Shown in pieces: positions 1-8,308 of a stretch of DNA of 39,255 bases (position 1 is the first letter of the stretch; each line of letters starts with the position of its first letter). Position numbers and translations under genes: made by a program. This DNA comes from Stenotrophomonas daejeonensis (GTDB lineage: Bacteria > Pseudomonadota > Gammaproteobacteria > Xanthomonadales > Xanthomonadaceae), in NCBI RefSeq assembly GCF_001431505.1, contig NZ_LDJP01000049.1, positions 1-39,255 of the forward strand, read 5' to 3'. The notes below the pieces were generated by a model. The model ran no database searches and was not told the origin of the DNA. It saw only the letters and a program-made list of their open reading frames with translations.

Positions 1-9
1 TTCGTTGCC

Positions 10-37
10 GTCAACACCTCATCGAGAGAGTGTTGAC
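10..37. repeat. 8-bp inverted repeat in the putative leader
   Basis: GTCAACAC (10-17) and GTGTTGAC (30-37) are perfect inverted copies with a 12-base loop. The left arm includes the third TTGACG box. It could fold as a leader hairpin in the leftward transcript or be a protein-binding palindrome. The role is unknown. Confidence 0.4.
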
Positions 38-81
38 CCTTCAACCCAACCCCAAAGGGCCAGCGCCGAAGCGAGCCGCCT

Positions 82-109
82 ATTATGACCGGCTTTTCGC
101 TTCCGTCAA
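82..109 (-). promoter_or_regulatory. Strong sigma70-type promoter reading out of the window (P2)
   Basis: On the minus strand a -35 box TTGACG (104-109) and a -10 box CATAAT (82-87) are separated by 16 bases and followed by a GC-rich discriminator. No reading frame starts downstream before the window edge. The quality of the boxes and the GC-rich start region resemble promoters of rRNA or other stable-RNA operons. The target gene lies left of position 1 and was not seen. Confidence 0.6.
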
Positions 110-188
110 CTCCCAACTTCAGGAGCGGCGGCCTGTTTCGTGACCCGCTGCCCGACAAGCGAGCGCATGGACTGAAGCAAGGCGGCGC

Positions 189-216
189 ATTCTAGACACT
201 TCGCTGAATACGTCAA
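189..216 (-). promoter_or_regulatory. Upstream tandem sigma70-type promoter (P1)
   Basis: Minus-strand -35 box TTGACG (211-216) and -10 box TAGAAT (189-194), again with a 16-base spacer. It lies 107 bases upstream of the next -35 box (104-109) and points the same way. A third identical TTGACG sits at 9-14, and its -10 box would be outside the window. The spacing indicates a tandem promoter array for one strongly expressed unit to the left. Confidence 0.55.
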
Positions 217-357
217 TGGCTTCGCGACGCTTGTTGATGCGATGGATCAACTTCGTGCCGTTCGCGCCAGACTCGGCAAATGCGGGGTTGCACGCACCCT
301 TCGGGCGATGGCCGGACGTGGGCCACAATGCGGCCACCTCCCCCTGCTGCCTGCATG

Positions 358-1542
358 ATGGCCGATACCGCCGCGCGCTCCTTCTTCCGCGATCTCTCGC
401 TGCCGGCCGTCGTCGCCGGCTTCATCACGGTGCTGGTGGGCTTCGCCAGCTCGGCGGTGATCGTGTTCCAGGCGGCGCAGGCACTAGGCGCCGGACAGGT
501 GGAGATCGCCTCGTGGATGTGGGCGCTGGGCATCGGCATGGGCGTGACCTGCATCGGCCTGTCGCTGCGCTACCGGATGCCGGTGGTGACGGCATGGTCC
601 ACGCCCGGTGCGGCGATGCTGGTGGTGGGCGTGGGCACGCTGCCGCTGTCCGATGCGATCGGCGCGTTCGTGCTGGCAGCGCTGCTGACGGTCGCGGCCG
701 GGTTCTCCGGGCTGTTCGAGAAGGCGATGCGGCGCATCCCGGTGTCGCTGGCCTCGGGCATGCTGGCCGGGGTGCTGCTGCGCTTCGGGTTGGACGCGTT
801 CGCGTCGGTGGGCACGCAGCCGCTGCTGGTGCTGGCGATGCTGGCCGTTTACCTGTCCGGACGGCGGTGGTTCCCGCGCTATGCGGTGATCGCCACCTTG
901 CTGGTGGGCGTGGCGGTCGCCGCCGGCAAGGGGCTGATGCATGCCGAACAGGTGCAGTTGCAGCTGGCACGGCCGCTGTTCACGCCGCCGACGCTGTCGT
1001 GGGCGGCGTTGTTCGGCATCGCGCTGCCGCTGTTCATCGTGACGATGGCCTCGCAGAACGTGCCCGGCGTGGCGGTGTTGAAGGCGTCCGGCTACGACGC
1101 GCCGATATCGCCGGTGGTGGGCTGGATCGGCGTGGCCAACACGCTGCTGGCGCCGTTCGGCGCCTATGCGTTGAACCTGGCGGCGATCACCGCGGCGATC
1201 TGCATGGGCCGCGAGGTGCACGAGGACCGGGCGCTGCGTTATCCGGCGGCGGTATGCGCCGGCGCGTTCTACATCGTGATCGGGTTGTTCGGGGCGACCG
1301 TGGCGGCGGTGTTCGCGGCATTCCCGAAGGAGCTGGTCGCCGCGTTGGCCGGCATCGCCCTGCTCGGCACGATCGGCAACAGCCTGGCGGTGGCATTGAA
1401 GGACGAGGGCGGGCGCGAGCCGGCGTTGCTGACCTTCCTGGTGACCGCTTCGGGACTGTCGCTGGGCGGGATCGGCTCGGCGTTCTGGGGGCTGGTGGCC
1501 GGCGGGGTGGCCTTGCTGGTGTTGCGGCGGCCTGTCCGCTGA
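358..1542 (+). CDS. benE: BenE-family membrane transporter (benzoate/H+ symporter family)
   Basis: The product is a very hydrophobic protein of about 394 residues, the normal length for BenE, which imports benzoate by proton symport in the inner membrane. I recognise the family from the N-terminal start near FFRDLSLPAVVAGF, the early VGFASSAVIVFQAAQALGA segment, and the conserved central MASQNVPGVAVLKASGY motif. About 11-12 membrane segments can be counted. Two adjacent ATG codons (355 and 358) are possible starts. The frame is open further upstream, but the extra residues are not hydrophobic and do not fit the family. No benzoate catabolic genes are nearby, so the real substrate is uncertain. 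Between the upstream promoters and this gene (217-354) nothing else was recognised. Confidence 0.85.
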   Translation: MADTAARSFFRDLSLPAVVAGFITVLVGFASSAVIVFQAAQALGAGQVEIASWMWALGIGMGVTCIGLSLRYRMPVVTAWSTPGAAMLVVGVGTLPLSDAIGAFVLAALLTVAAGFSGLFEKAMRRIPVSLASGMLAGVLLRFGLDAFASVGTQPLLVLAMLAVYLSGRRWFPRYAVIATLLVGVAVAAGKGLMHAEQVQLQLARPLFTPPTLSWAALFGIALPLFIVTMASQNVPGVAVLKASGYDAPISPVVGWIGVANTLLAPFGAYALNLAAITAAICMGREVHEDRALRYPAAVCAGAFYIVIGLFGATVAAVFAAFPKELVAALAGIALLGTIGNSLAVALKDEGGREPALLTFLVTASGLSLGGIGSAFWGLVAGGVALLVLRRPVR

Positions 1543-1580
1543 CGCTGCCGATACTGTCGCGAACCCGGCCCTCACCCCAA

Positions 1581-1602
1581 CCCCTCTCCCGCAGGAGAGG
1601 GG
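1581..1602. repeat. Palindromic repeat, CCCCTCTCC type
   Basis: CCCCTCTCC (1581-1589) and GGAGAGGGG (1594-1602) form a 9-bp stem with loop CGCA, preceded by CTCACCCCAA. The same element occurs at 8780 and 10336. Here it lies between the convergent benE and mutarotase genes and could end both transcripts, although no T run follows. Confidence 0.6.
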
Positions 1603-1617
1603 CCTCAATGGCAAGCT

Positions 1618-2481
1618 CTACAGCGGCTTGACCTCGAATACCTGCTTCAAGACATGGCGGCCCCCCGGGGCCAGCTCGATCACGTCCGGGCCGACGTTGG
1701 CAGCCTCGATGCAGACGTAGTTGCGCCAGCCGGCGCCGATGTCCTGCATGCGTTGCGCGGCCTGTTCGCCGGCGTTCCACAGCACCGCCGAGTAGCTGCC
1801 TTCGGTGCTGATGGCGATGCGGCGGGCGAAACCGGGGTCGCGCAGTTCGTAACGACCGCCGGCCGCGGTGTAGATGCGGTCGCTGCGGCCGGGATCGCGC
1901 GGGTCGCGCAGGTTCCAGTCGCCCTGCTGCACGTGGGCGTTGCCGCCGTCGAGCTTGTCGAGATAAGTCAGGCCATCGAGGCCGCCGACATCGACCGCCA
2001 GCGCATCGCTGACGTTGAAGTAGTTGTGCAAGGCCTGGGTGAAGGCGACGGGCTGGCTGCCGGTGTTCTCGGTGAGCAACTCCTGCTCCAGCACGCGGCC
2101 GATGCGCAGCGTCATCGTCAGCCTCAGCGACAGGTTTTCCATTGCCGGCGGGGCCAGTGTCAGCACCATCGTGCCGTCGCTCTCGCGCCGCGCGTTGCGC
2201 AATTCCCACGGCACGGTGCGGACGAAGCCGTGCGAAGGCACGTCGTTGCCCTGGCCTTGCCGCGCGAAGTACGGCCAGCACACCGGGCTGCCACCGCGGA
2301 TCGGCGTCGGCGGTTGTTTGGCGAGGGGCGACAACCACATCACCTCGACGCCGTCCTTCGGCACGAACGACAGCAGCTGGCCGCCAAACACGCTGATGGC
2401 GGCGGTGGAGAACGGGGTTTCCACCTTCCATGCGGCGAAGCCGTTGAAATCGCCTGCACTCAGGCCTTGCACGTCCTTCAT
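1618..2481 (-). CDS. D-hexose-6-phosphate mutarotase (YeaD family), in frame with the upstream transglycosylase
   Basis: From an internal ATG at 2481 the reading frame gives about 287 residues of an aldose-1-epimerase-like cytosolic enzyme that interconverts the anomers of glucose-6-phosphate. The family shows in GGQLLSFVPKDG, the RGGSPVCWPYFA segment, the SHGFVR histidine motif, HNYFNVSD and the late CIEAANV glutamate motif. The ATG has a good ribosome binding site, AGGA five bases upstream, so independent translation is likely. There is no stop codon between this domain and the lytic transglycosylase encoded upstream on the same strand, so one continuous 718-residue frame runs 3774-1618. 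A cytosolic enzyme fused to an exported one would be misplaced, so I infer the internal start is used and the upstream stop has been lost. Confidence 0.85.
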   Translation of the reverse strand: MKDVQGLSAGDFNGFAAWKVETPFSTAAISVFGGQLLSFVPKDGVEVMWLSPLAKQPPTPIRGGSPVCWPYFARQGQGNDVPSHGFVRTVPWELRNARRESDGTMVLTLAPPAMENLSLRLTMTLRIGRVLEQELLTENTGSQPVAFTQALHNYFNVSDALAVDVGGLDGLTYLDKLDGGNAHVQQGDWNLRDPRDPGRSDRIYTAAGGRYELRDPGFARRIAISTEGSYSAVLWNAGEQAAQRMQDIGAGWRNYVCIEAANVGPDVIELAPGGRHVLKQVFEVKPL

Positions 2482-3774
2482 TGGAATCCTGCTCTGCACG
2501 ATGGGGGATTGGGTGAATTGCGCATGGTTGGCCGGCAGCTTGAACGCGGTGGCGACGGAAGGTTCTGCATCGCGCAGGGCCTGCAGGATGCGGGTGCCGG
2601 CGCGGCCATCGGCGTCGGGCCAGCCCAGCCGCTGCTGCTCGATGCGGATGGCGCGGCGGGTAGCGTCGCCGACCATGCCGTCGGCGCTGCCGATGGGATG
2701 GCCGCGCGCGAGCAACAGCGTCTGCAGTTCGCGGCGTTCATTGCGGCCGAGGCCGGGGTCGTCGGTGGGCCACGCAGCCGTCAGGCCGCTGCCGCCACGC
2801 AGGCGGTCGGCGAGGGTGGCGATGGCCAGCGCGTAGCTTTCGGCGGCGTTGTAGGAATAGATCGCGTCGTAGTTGCGGAACGCCAGCAGCGCCGGCCCCT
2901 TTGCGCCGGCCGGCAGCAGCAGCGCGGCGGCGCTGTCGTCGGCCATCGTCGGCACCTGCAGCGGCGTGCCGTCGGCCAGCACGAGGCCGAGCGTGCGCCA
3001 TGCGCTCAACGGCCTGCGCTTGCCGCGGCCGGCGAGGGTGGCATCGAAGCCTGCGGGGAGGCGCACTTCCACGCCCCACGGTTGCCCGTTGCGCCAGCCG
3101 GCCCGCTTGAGGTAGTTGGCGGTGGACGCCAGCGCGTCGGGAATGCTGGCGACCAGATCACGGCGGCCGTCACCGTCGCCATCGACCGCGATGCGCGCAT
3201 AGGTGGAGGGCATGAACTGGGTCTGGCCGAAGGCGCCGGCCCAAGAGCCGGTGAGGCCTTCGGCGCCGAGGTCGCCGCCGTCGATCAGCGTGAGCAGGGC
3301 CAGCAGTTCGCCACGGAAGAACGGCTGGCGGCGACCGTTGCAGGACAGCGTGGCCAGCGACTGCAACAGCGGCCGTTTGCCGGTGACGCGGCCGTAGTCG
3401 CTCTCCACGCCCCACACCGCGACCACGGTGGCGGGGTCGACGCCGTACTGCGCGGCAAGGCGGTCGAGCAGTTCCCGGTGCGCGGCGAGCATGGCGCGGC
3501 CGTCGGTGACGCGCTGTTCGTCCACCAGCGCGGCGAGATAGTCCCAGATGGGCGTGGTGAACTCGGGTTGGGCGTCGAGCAGCGTCAGCACGCTCGGGTC
3601 CGGCACGACGTCGGCGAACAGGCGGTCGAAACGTTCGGCGGCCATGCCGTTGCCGAGGGCGGCCCCGCGCAGGGTGACGCCACAGGTACCAAAATCGGCA
3701 ATGGCAGCCTGCGCGGCCGGTGCGGCGAATGCGCCAAGCAGGGCCAGCAGCGGCACTACCGGGGTCGGTTTCAT
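1618..3774 (-). CDS. Lytic murein transglycosylase (MltB type) with in-frame read-through into mutarotase
   Basis: Residues 1-439 are an exported MltB-type lytic transglycosylase that cleaves the glycan strands of peptidoglycan in the periplasm. A signal peptide covers about residues 1-23 (ALLGAFAAPAAQA). The catalytic glutamate is E124 in VWGVESDYGR, and the GAFGQTQFMPSTY motif follows. A peptidoglycan-binding repeat sits near residues 345-400 (LQTLLLARGHPIGSADG). The start at 3774 is chosen because AAGGAG lies six bases upstream; an in-frame start at 3798 lacks this. The normal C-terminus is expected shortly after ILQALRDAEP, but the frame stays open through a linker of roughly 30 residues into the mutarotase at 2481. 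Either a stop was lost (fusion or sequencing error) or the transglycosylase carries a mutarotase tail. Confidence 0.8.
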   Translation of the reverse strand: MKPTPVVPLLALLGAFAAPAAQAAIADFGTCGVTLRGAALGNGMAAERFDRLFADVVPDPSVLTLLDAQPEFTTPIWDYLAALVDEQRVTDGRAMLAAHRELLDRLAAQYGVDPATVVAVWGVESDYGRVTGKRPLLQSLATLSCNGRRQPFFRGELLALLTLIDGGDLGAEGLTGSWAGAFGQTQFMPSTYARIAVDGDGDGRRDLVASIPDALASTANYLKRAGWRNGQPWGVEVRLPAGFDATLAGRGKRRPLSAWRTLGLVLADGTPLQVPTMADDSAAALLLPAGAKGPALLAFRNYDAIYSYNAAESYALAIATLADRLRGGSGLTAAWPTDDPGLGRNERRELQTLLLARGHPIGSADGMVGDATRRAIRIEQQRLGWPDADGRAGTRILQALRDAEPSVATAFKLPANHAQFTQSPIVQSRIPMKDVQGLSAGDFNGFAAWKVETPFSTAAISVFGGQLLSFVPKDGVEVMWLSPLAKQPPTPIRGGSPVCWPYFARQGQGNDVPSHGFVRTVPWELRNARRESDGTMVLTLAPPAMENLSLRLTMTLRIGRVLEQELLTENTGSQPVAFTQALHNYFNVSDALAVDVGGLDGLTYLDKLDGGNAHVQQGDWNLRDPRDPGRSDRIYTAAGGRYELRDPGFARRIAISTEGSYSAVLWNAGEQAAQRMQDIGAGWRNYVCIEAANVGPDVIELAPGGRHVLKQVFEVKPL

Positions 3775-3831
3775 GCTTGGCTCCTTGCGGCCGCGCAACT
3801 CCAGGCGAGGGCCGATGATAAACCGGCCCGC

Positions 3832-4806
3832 TCAGGCCGGTTGCAGCAGCCGCAGCCCGAACATGCGCCCCGGCGCGTCCCACGCCTGTCGCACGCGCAG
3901 GCCGGCGGCCACGGCCATGCCGGCGAAGCGGGCGTCGTCGTACTTGTGGCTGTATTCCACCCGCATTGCCTCGCCGGCGGCGAACGCGAACGCATGGCCG
4001 GCCACGTGCACCACCTGTTCGCTGTGGCTGACGAGGAAGGTCTCGATGCGCTGTCGCTCGACCACGTAGCGGGCGCGGTGGGCGAAGCCGTGCAGGTCGA
4101 AGTCGCTGCCGATCTCGCGGTTCAGGCGCGCCAGCAGGTTGAGGGTGAAGGCGGCGGTGACGCCGGCCGCGTCGTTGTAGGCGGCTTCGATGACGGCCGG
4201 GTCCTTGTCCAGGTCGATGCCGACCAGCGCCAGCCCGTGCGGGCCCATCGCCGCGCGCATGCCGCGCAGGATGGCGACGGCCTGTTCGGCGACGAAGTTG
4301 CCGAGGGTGGAACCGGGGAAGAACAGCAGCGTGCGCCGCGCCGGGCGCCGCGCCGGCGGCAGTGCGGGCGGGGCGGTGAAGTCGGCGCAGACCGGCAGCA
4401 TCTCGATGTCCGGGAAATCCACGGCCAGCGCACCGACGCTGTCCAGCAGCGCGGTGCGCGAGATCTCCACCGGGGTGTAGGCCACCACGTCCGTCAGCGC
4501 CCGCAGCAGCAGGCGGGTCTTGCGGCCGCTGCCGCTGCCGTACTCGACCACCCGCGCCTGCGGCCCGACCTGCGCGGCGATCTGCGGCAGCACCTGTTGC
4601 AGCAGTTCCAGTTCGGCGCCGGTGAGGTAGTACTCCGGTTGGCGGGTGATGCGCTCGAACAATGCCGAGCCGCGTGCGTCGTAGAAATACTTGGACGACA
4701 GCGTGCGCGGCCGCGCCGACAGGCCGGCGAGCACGTCGGCGGTGATGGTGGCGCGGTCGGGACGGCGATCGACCAGGGCGGCCGGGAACGGTTCCGGCAT
4801 GGCCAT
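3832..4806 (-). CDS. egtD: L-histidine N-alpha-methyltransferase (ergothioneine synthesis)
   Basis: The product of 324 residues matches EgtD, which uses three S-adenosylmethionine molecules to convert histidine to hercynine in the cytosol. Family signs are the SSKYFYDARGSALFERI start, the TRQPEYYLTGAE segment, the SAM-binding EYGSGSGRKT (88-97), FFPGSTLGNF, and DLDKDPAVIEAAYND, which belongs to the histidine site. The ATG at 4806 overlaps the stop of egtB in TGATG, so the two are translationally coupled. A shorter start two codons later also exists. The pair egtB-egtD is the common two-gene ergothioneine operon of Gram-negative bacteria; no egtC, egtA or egtE is present beside it. Confidence 0.93.
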   Translation of the reverse strand: MAMPEPFPAALVDRRPDRATITADVLAGLSARPRTLSSKYFYDARGSALFERITRQPEYYLTGAELELLQQVLPQIAAQVGPQARVVEYGSGSGRKTRLLLRALTDVVAYTPVEISRTALLDSVGALAVDFPDIEMLPVCADFTAPPALPPARRPARRTLLFFPGSTLGNFVAEQAVAILRGMRAAMGPHGLALVGIDLDKDPAVIEAAYNDAAGVTAAFTLNLLARLNREIGSDFDLHGFAHRARYVVERQRIETFLVSHSEQVVHVAGHAFAFAAGEAMRVEYSHKYDDARFAGMAVAAGLRVRQAWDAPGRMFGLRLLQPA

Positions 4807-6101
4807 CAGGCATCCCTGGCCAGGCGCAGGCCGGAGAACTGCCAGCGTGCCGCGGGCGGGAAGAAATTGCGGTAGCTGGCGCGCACGTGCCCGGCCGGGG
4901 TGGCGCAGCTGCCGCCGCGCAGCACCTGCTGGCCGCACATGAACTTGCCGTTGTATTCGCCGGCGCTGCCCGGCAGCGGGCGGAAGCCGGGGTAGGGGCC
5001 GTAGGCGCTGGCGGTCCATTCCCAGACGTCGCCGAACAGCTGCCGCGGCCGGCCCGCATCCCCGGCCTGCGCCGCCGGATGCAGCAGCCCGGTGTCGGCG
5101 AAATTGCCGGCGGGCGCGCAGGCCGCGGCCGCCGCTTCCCATTCGAACTCGGTGGGCAGCCGGGCGCCGGCCCAGCGCGCGCAGGCATCGGCCTCGTACC
5201 AGCCCAGGTGGCAGACCGGCGCGTCCGGGTCCAGCGCACGCCAGCCACCCAGCGTGTATTCGCGTTCCAGCGCGTCGTCCCAGTACAGCGGGTGGCGCCA
5301 TTGGCCGGCCTGCAGCTGCGCCCAGCCGTCGTTCATCCACAGCAGAGGCTCGCGGTAGCCGCCGTCGTCGATGAAGGCGCGGTATTCGGCATTGCTCAAC
5401 GGGCGGTTGGCCAGGGCATGCGCCGGCACCAGCACGCGGTGGCGCGGTGATTCGTTGTCGTAGGCGAAGCCCGCATTTGCCGGCCAGGGCGGCGCGCCGA
5501 TTTCGACGATGCGCTCGGGGAACGGCAGCCAGCACGCACTGCCCGCGGCATCGCTCGCCGCGGGCGGCAGGTCGTCGCGATAGGCCGGTTGCAGCGGGTT
5601 GCTCCACAGCGCGTGCTTGATGTCGGTCAGCAGCAGTTCCTGGTGCTGCTGCTCGTGTTGCAGGCCAAGCAGCAGGTGCCGTTGCGCCGGTTCATCCAAT
5701 GCATCGGCATGCAGGCAGCGGCCGATGCGTTCATCGACCTGCGCGCGGTATTCCAGCACCTGTGCCAGCGTCGGCCGCGACAGCAGGCCGCGCCGGGCGC
5801 GCGCATGCGCCGGGCCGATGCTCTGGTAGTAGCTGTTGAACAGCGCCTGCCAGTGCGGATGCAGCGGCCGGTAGCCCGGTTGCAGGCCCAGCACGAACTG
5901 CTCGAAGAACCAGCTGGTGTGCGCCAGGTGCCACTTGGCCGGGCTGGCGTCGGGCATGCTCTGCAGCATCGCGTCCTCGGCCGACAGAGGCGCGGCCAGG
6001 GCCATGCTGGCCCGGCGCACCCGGCCGTAGCGCTCGGCCAGCGTGGCCGGTGCGGTCGCGGTGCCGGAAGCCTTCAGCAGGGCGGCGCTGGAGATCTGCA
6101 T
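4806..6101 (-). CDS. egtB: Ergothioneine synthase EgtB (iron-dependent sulfoxide synthase)
   Basis: This protein of 431 residues joins hercynine to a thiol donor with oxygen, using a non-haem iron. The N-terminal DinB-like domain carries the probable iron ligands H61 (in HLAHTSWFFE) and H149/H153 in HEQQHQE. The C-terminal half is a formylglycine-generating-enzyme-type sulfatase-modifying domain, with RLPTEFEWEAAA, GDVWEWTASAYGPYPGF, and VLRGGSCATP near the end. Whether the thiol is cysteine or gamma-glutamylcysteine cannot be read from the sequence. It lies 55 bases after the YchJ-like gene and overlaps egtD by one base, consistent with one transcript. The start has no clear Shine-Dalgarno sequence. 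Confidence 0.93.
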   Translation of the reverse strand: MQISSAALLKASGTATAPATLAERYGRVRRASMALAAPLSAEDAMLQSMPDASPAKWHLAHTSWFFEQFVLGLQPGYRPLHPHWQALFNSYYQSIGPAHARARRGLLSRPTLAQVLEYRAQVDERIGRCLHADALDEPAQRHLLLGLQHEQQHQELLLTDIKHALWSNPLQPAYRDDLPPAASDAAGSACWLPFPERIVEIGAPPWPANAGFAYDNESPRHRVLVPAHALANRPLSNAEYRAFIDDGGYREPLLWMNDGWAQLQAGQWRHPLYWDDALEREYTLGGWRALDPDAPVCHLGWYEADACARWAGARLPTEFEWEAAAAACAPAGNFADTGLLHPAAQAGDAGRPRQLFGDVWEWTASAYGPYPGFRPLPGSAGEYNGKFMCGQQVLRGGSCATPAGHVRASYRNFFPPAARWQFSGLRLARDA

Positions 6102-6156
6102 GCCGCCGATGCTTGCCCAAGCCCGGTTAGCGCGGCGTCATGGCCCGCGCCGGCGC

Positions 6157-6552
6157 TCAGCCCTGTGCGTCGAGGTAGTACCAGCGGCCACCTTCGCGCA
6201 CGAAGCGGCTGTGCTCGGCCATGCGCACCGCGCGGCCGCCGCCGATGCGGTAGCGGGCGACGAATTCCACCTCGGCGCTGTCGGTGCCGGTGACGCGGTG
6301 GCGCTTCACGTCCAGCCCCAGCCATTGCGTGCGCTGGCCCGGTGGGTCGTCCAGCGACAACGCGGGTGGCCGGGTGGTGGGATGCCAACTGGCCAGCAGG
6401 TAGTCGGCATCGCCGGTGACATAGGCGCTGTAGCGCGAGCGCATCAGCGCCTCGGCATCGGGTGCGGCGGCGCCGGCGTGGTAGCGGCCGCAGCACTGGC
6501 CATAGGCCGGGCCAAGGCCGCAGGGGCAGGGGGAGGTGGGGGCGATCGGCAT
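6157..6552 (-). CDS. YchJ-family SEC-C motif protein (UPF0225 type)
   Basis: A small soluble protein of 131 residues. It opens with a zinc-binding SEC-C motif (C9, C11, C20, C21 in [18 protein letters not shown]), followed by the family segments [10 protein letters not shown] and WLGLDV and the C-terminal [17 protein letters not shown] of an NTF2-like fold. Its role is not firmly known. The ATG at 6552 fits the usual start a few residues before the cysteine motif. The gene runs in the same direction as egtB and may head that operon. It is divergent from the permease gene at 6632. Confidence 0.85.
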   Translation of the reverse strand: MPIAPTSPCPCGLGPAYGQCCGRYHAGAAAPDAEALMRSRYSAYVTGDADYLLASWHPTTRPPALSLDDPPGQRTQWLGLDVKRHRVTGTDSAEVEFVARYRIGGGRAVRMAEHSRFVREGGRWYYLDAQG

Positions 6553-6631
6553 GGCGCATTTTCCCACCGCCGCCGCTGCCGCCACCAGCCGTCGCGGGCG
6601 TATGCTGTCGCGCCCTCGTCCACGCCCCCCC

Positions 6632-7408
6632 ATGCTGGAACTGCTGCCCGCCGAACTACCTTGGCTGATCGTCATCGCCTTCGTCGCCGGGCTGGTGGAC
6701 GCGGCGGTCGGCGGCGGCGGGCTGATCCAGCTGCCCGGCCTGTTCACCACCCTGCCGCAGCAGGCGCCGGCGGCGCTGCTGGGCACCAACAAGTTCAGTT
6801 CGATGTTCGGCACCGGCGCGGCGGCGTGGCGCTACGCGCGCTCGGTGCGCTTCCCGTGGCGGCCGGTGCTGCTGGCCGCGGCCGCGGCGTTCGTGTTCTC
6901 GTTCCTCGGCGCCACCGCGGTGAGCCTGCTGTCCAAGGGCGCGGTGCGGCCGCTGGTGCTCGCGTTGCTGGTGGTGATGCTCGGGTACACGCTGGCGAAG
7001 AAGGATTTCGGCGCGCTGCACCGCCCGCGCGAGGTCGGCCGCCGCGAACTGGGCATCGCGCTGGCGATGGGCGCGGTGATCGGCTTCTACGACGGCTTCT
7101 TCGGCCCGGGTACCGGCAGCTTCCTGATCTTCCTGTTCGTGCGCTTTTTCGGGCTGGATTTCCTGCGCGCCTCGGCCGCCTCCAAGGTGGTGAACCTGGC
7201 CACCAACGTCGCCGCGCTGGCGTTCTTCGTGCCCAGCGGCAACGTGCTGCTGGTGTTCGCGGTGCCGATGGCGGTGGCCAACATCGCTGGCTCGGTGGCC
7301 GGCACGCGCATGGCCCTGCGCGGCGGCACGCCGCTGATCCGCCGGCTGTTCCTGGCGTTGGTGGTGGTGCTGATCGCGCGCATGGGGTGGGACACCTTCG
7401 GCGGCTGA
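6632..7408 (+). CDS. TSUP-family permease (TauE/SafE, YfcA-like)
   Basis: An inner-membrane protein of 258 residues with about eight hydrophobic segments. It belongs to the TSUP (sulfite exporter TauE/SafE) family: two half repeats begin [17 protein letters not shown] and [14 protein letters not shown], and the first is followed by [14 protein letters not shown]. Members move small sulfur- or carbon-containing anions; the substrate cannot be deduced here. I placed the start at 6632 because the membrane region begins right after it. No Shine-Dalgarno sequence is visible, only a run of C. A TATGCT box lies at 6601-6606. Confidence 0.85.
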   Translation: MLELLPAELPWLIVIAFVAGLVDAAVGGGGLIQLPGLFTTLPQQAPAALLGTNKFSSMFGTGAAAWRYARSVRFPWRPVLLAAAAAFVFSFLGATAVSLLSKGAVRPLVLALLVVMLGYTLAKKDFGALHRPREVGRRELGIALAMGAVIGFYDGFFGPGTGSFLIFLFVRFFGLDFLRASAASKVVNLATNVAALAFFVPSGNVLLVFAVPMAVANIAGSVAGTRMALRGGTPLIRRLFLALVVVLIARMGWDTFGG

Positions 7409-7507
7409 ACGCTGGCCTGCCGATTTGATCCGGCGCAACGCGGACCGCATGCAGCTGTGCCCATGATGGCGCCGAGGCGGCCTCCCTCGCCGCCCGTGGA
7501 GACCCTC

Positions 7508-8251
7508 ATGCACCTGGATTTTTCCGGCAAGGTCGCGCTGGTCACCGGCGCGGCATCGGGCATCGGCGAGGCCGTGGCCCGGCAACTGGCGACGAACGGC
7601 GCGCGGGTCGTCGTCGCCGACCTGGACCTCGCCGCCGCCGAAGCGGTGGCCGAATCCCTCGGCAGCGGCGCCCGCGCGCGGCAGTTGGACGTCGGCGACG
7701 CCGATGCGGTACGGCAGCTGGTGGACGCCAGCGTGGCCGAATACGGCGGCCTGCACCTGGCAGTCAACAACGCCGGCATCGGCGGCGCCAGCCTGCCCAC
7801 CGCCGATTACCCGCTGGAGGAATGGCACCGCGTGCTCGGCGTGAACCTGCACGGCGTGTTCTTCTCGATGAAGTACGAGATCCCGGCGATCCTCGCCAGC
7901 GGCGGCGGGGCCATCGTCAACATGGCCTCGATCCTCGGCAGCAACGGCTGGGCCGGTTCGACCGCCTACGTGGCGGCCAAGCACGCGCTGGTCGGCATGA
8001 CCAAGACCGCGGCGCTGGAATATTCGGCGCAGGGCCTGCGGATCAACGCGGTCGGGCCGGGCTTCATCGACACGCCGCTGCTGGCGGGCATGGACCGCGC
8101 GGCCTACGACGGCCTGGTCGGGCTGCACCCGATCGGGCGCCTGGGCAGCGCGGAGGAGGTGGCGGCGCTGACCTGCTTCCTGCTGTCGGAGCAGGCCTCG
8201 TTCATCACCGGCAGCTACCACCTCGTGGATGGCGGCTTTTCGGCGCGGTGA
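7508..8251 (+). CDS. Short-chain dehydrogenase/reductase (SDR), substrate unknown
   Basis: A classical SDR of 247 residues. It has the nucleotide-binding TGAASGIG near residues 13-20, NNAGIGG, the catalytic serine in MASILGS, YVAAK with the Tyr/Lys pair, and the C-terminal ITGSYHLVDGG. An aspartate after the second beta strand (VVADLDL) favours NAD over NADP. The start at 7508 follows GGAGA at a normal distance; an upstream in-frame ATG at 7457 would add a proline-rich tail foreign to the family. It is 99 bases downstream of the TSUP permease on the same strand; a shared role is not evident. Family homology gives no substrate. Confidence 0.85.
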   Translation: MHLDFSGKVALVTGAASGIGEAVARQLATNGARVVVADLDLAAAEAVAESLGSGARARQLDVGDADAVRQLVDASVAEYGGLHLAVNNAGIGGASLPTADYPLEEWHRVLGVNLHGVFFSMKYEIPAILASGGGAIVNMASILGSNGWAGSTAYVAAKHALVGMTKTAALEYSAQGLRINAVGPGFIDTPLLAGMDRAAYDGLVGLHPIGRLGSAEEVAALTCFLLSEQASFITGSYHLVDGGFSAR

Positions 8252-8266
8252 TGGCGGCCAATATGC

Positions 8267-8288
8267 CGGGGAGCCTTACGGTTCCCCG
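8267..8288. terminator. Hairpin between convergent genes
   Basis: CGGGGAGCC (8267-8275) pairs with GGTTCCCCG (8280-8288) around TTAC, with one G-U pair in RNA. It sits in the 57-base gap between the SDR gene and the convergent MAPEG gene. It is followed by ATTTC on the plus strand, so it is a weak terminator candidate for both. Confidence 0.5.
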
Positions 8289-8308
8289 ATTTCAATGCTG
8301 CGGACGGT

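Noticed and set aside
1654..4875. Plus-strand open frame of 1073 codons opposite mutarotase, transglycosylase and egtD
   Set aside because: It is antisense to clear genes, has a composition typical of high-GC shadow frames (Arg, Gly, Ala, His-rich) and no recognisable domain.
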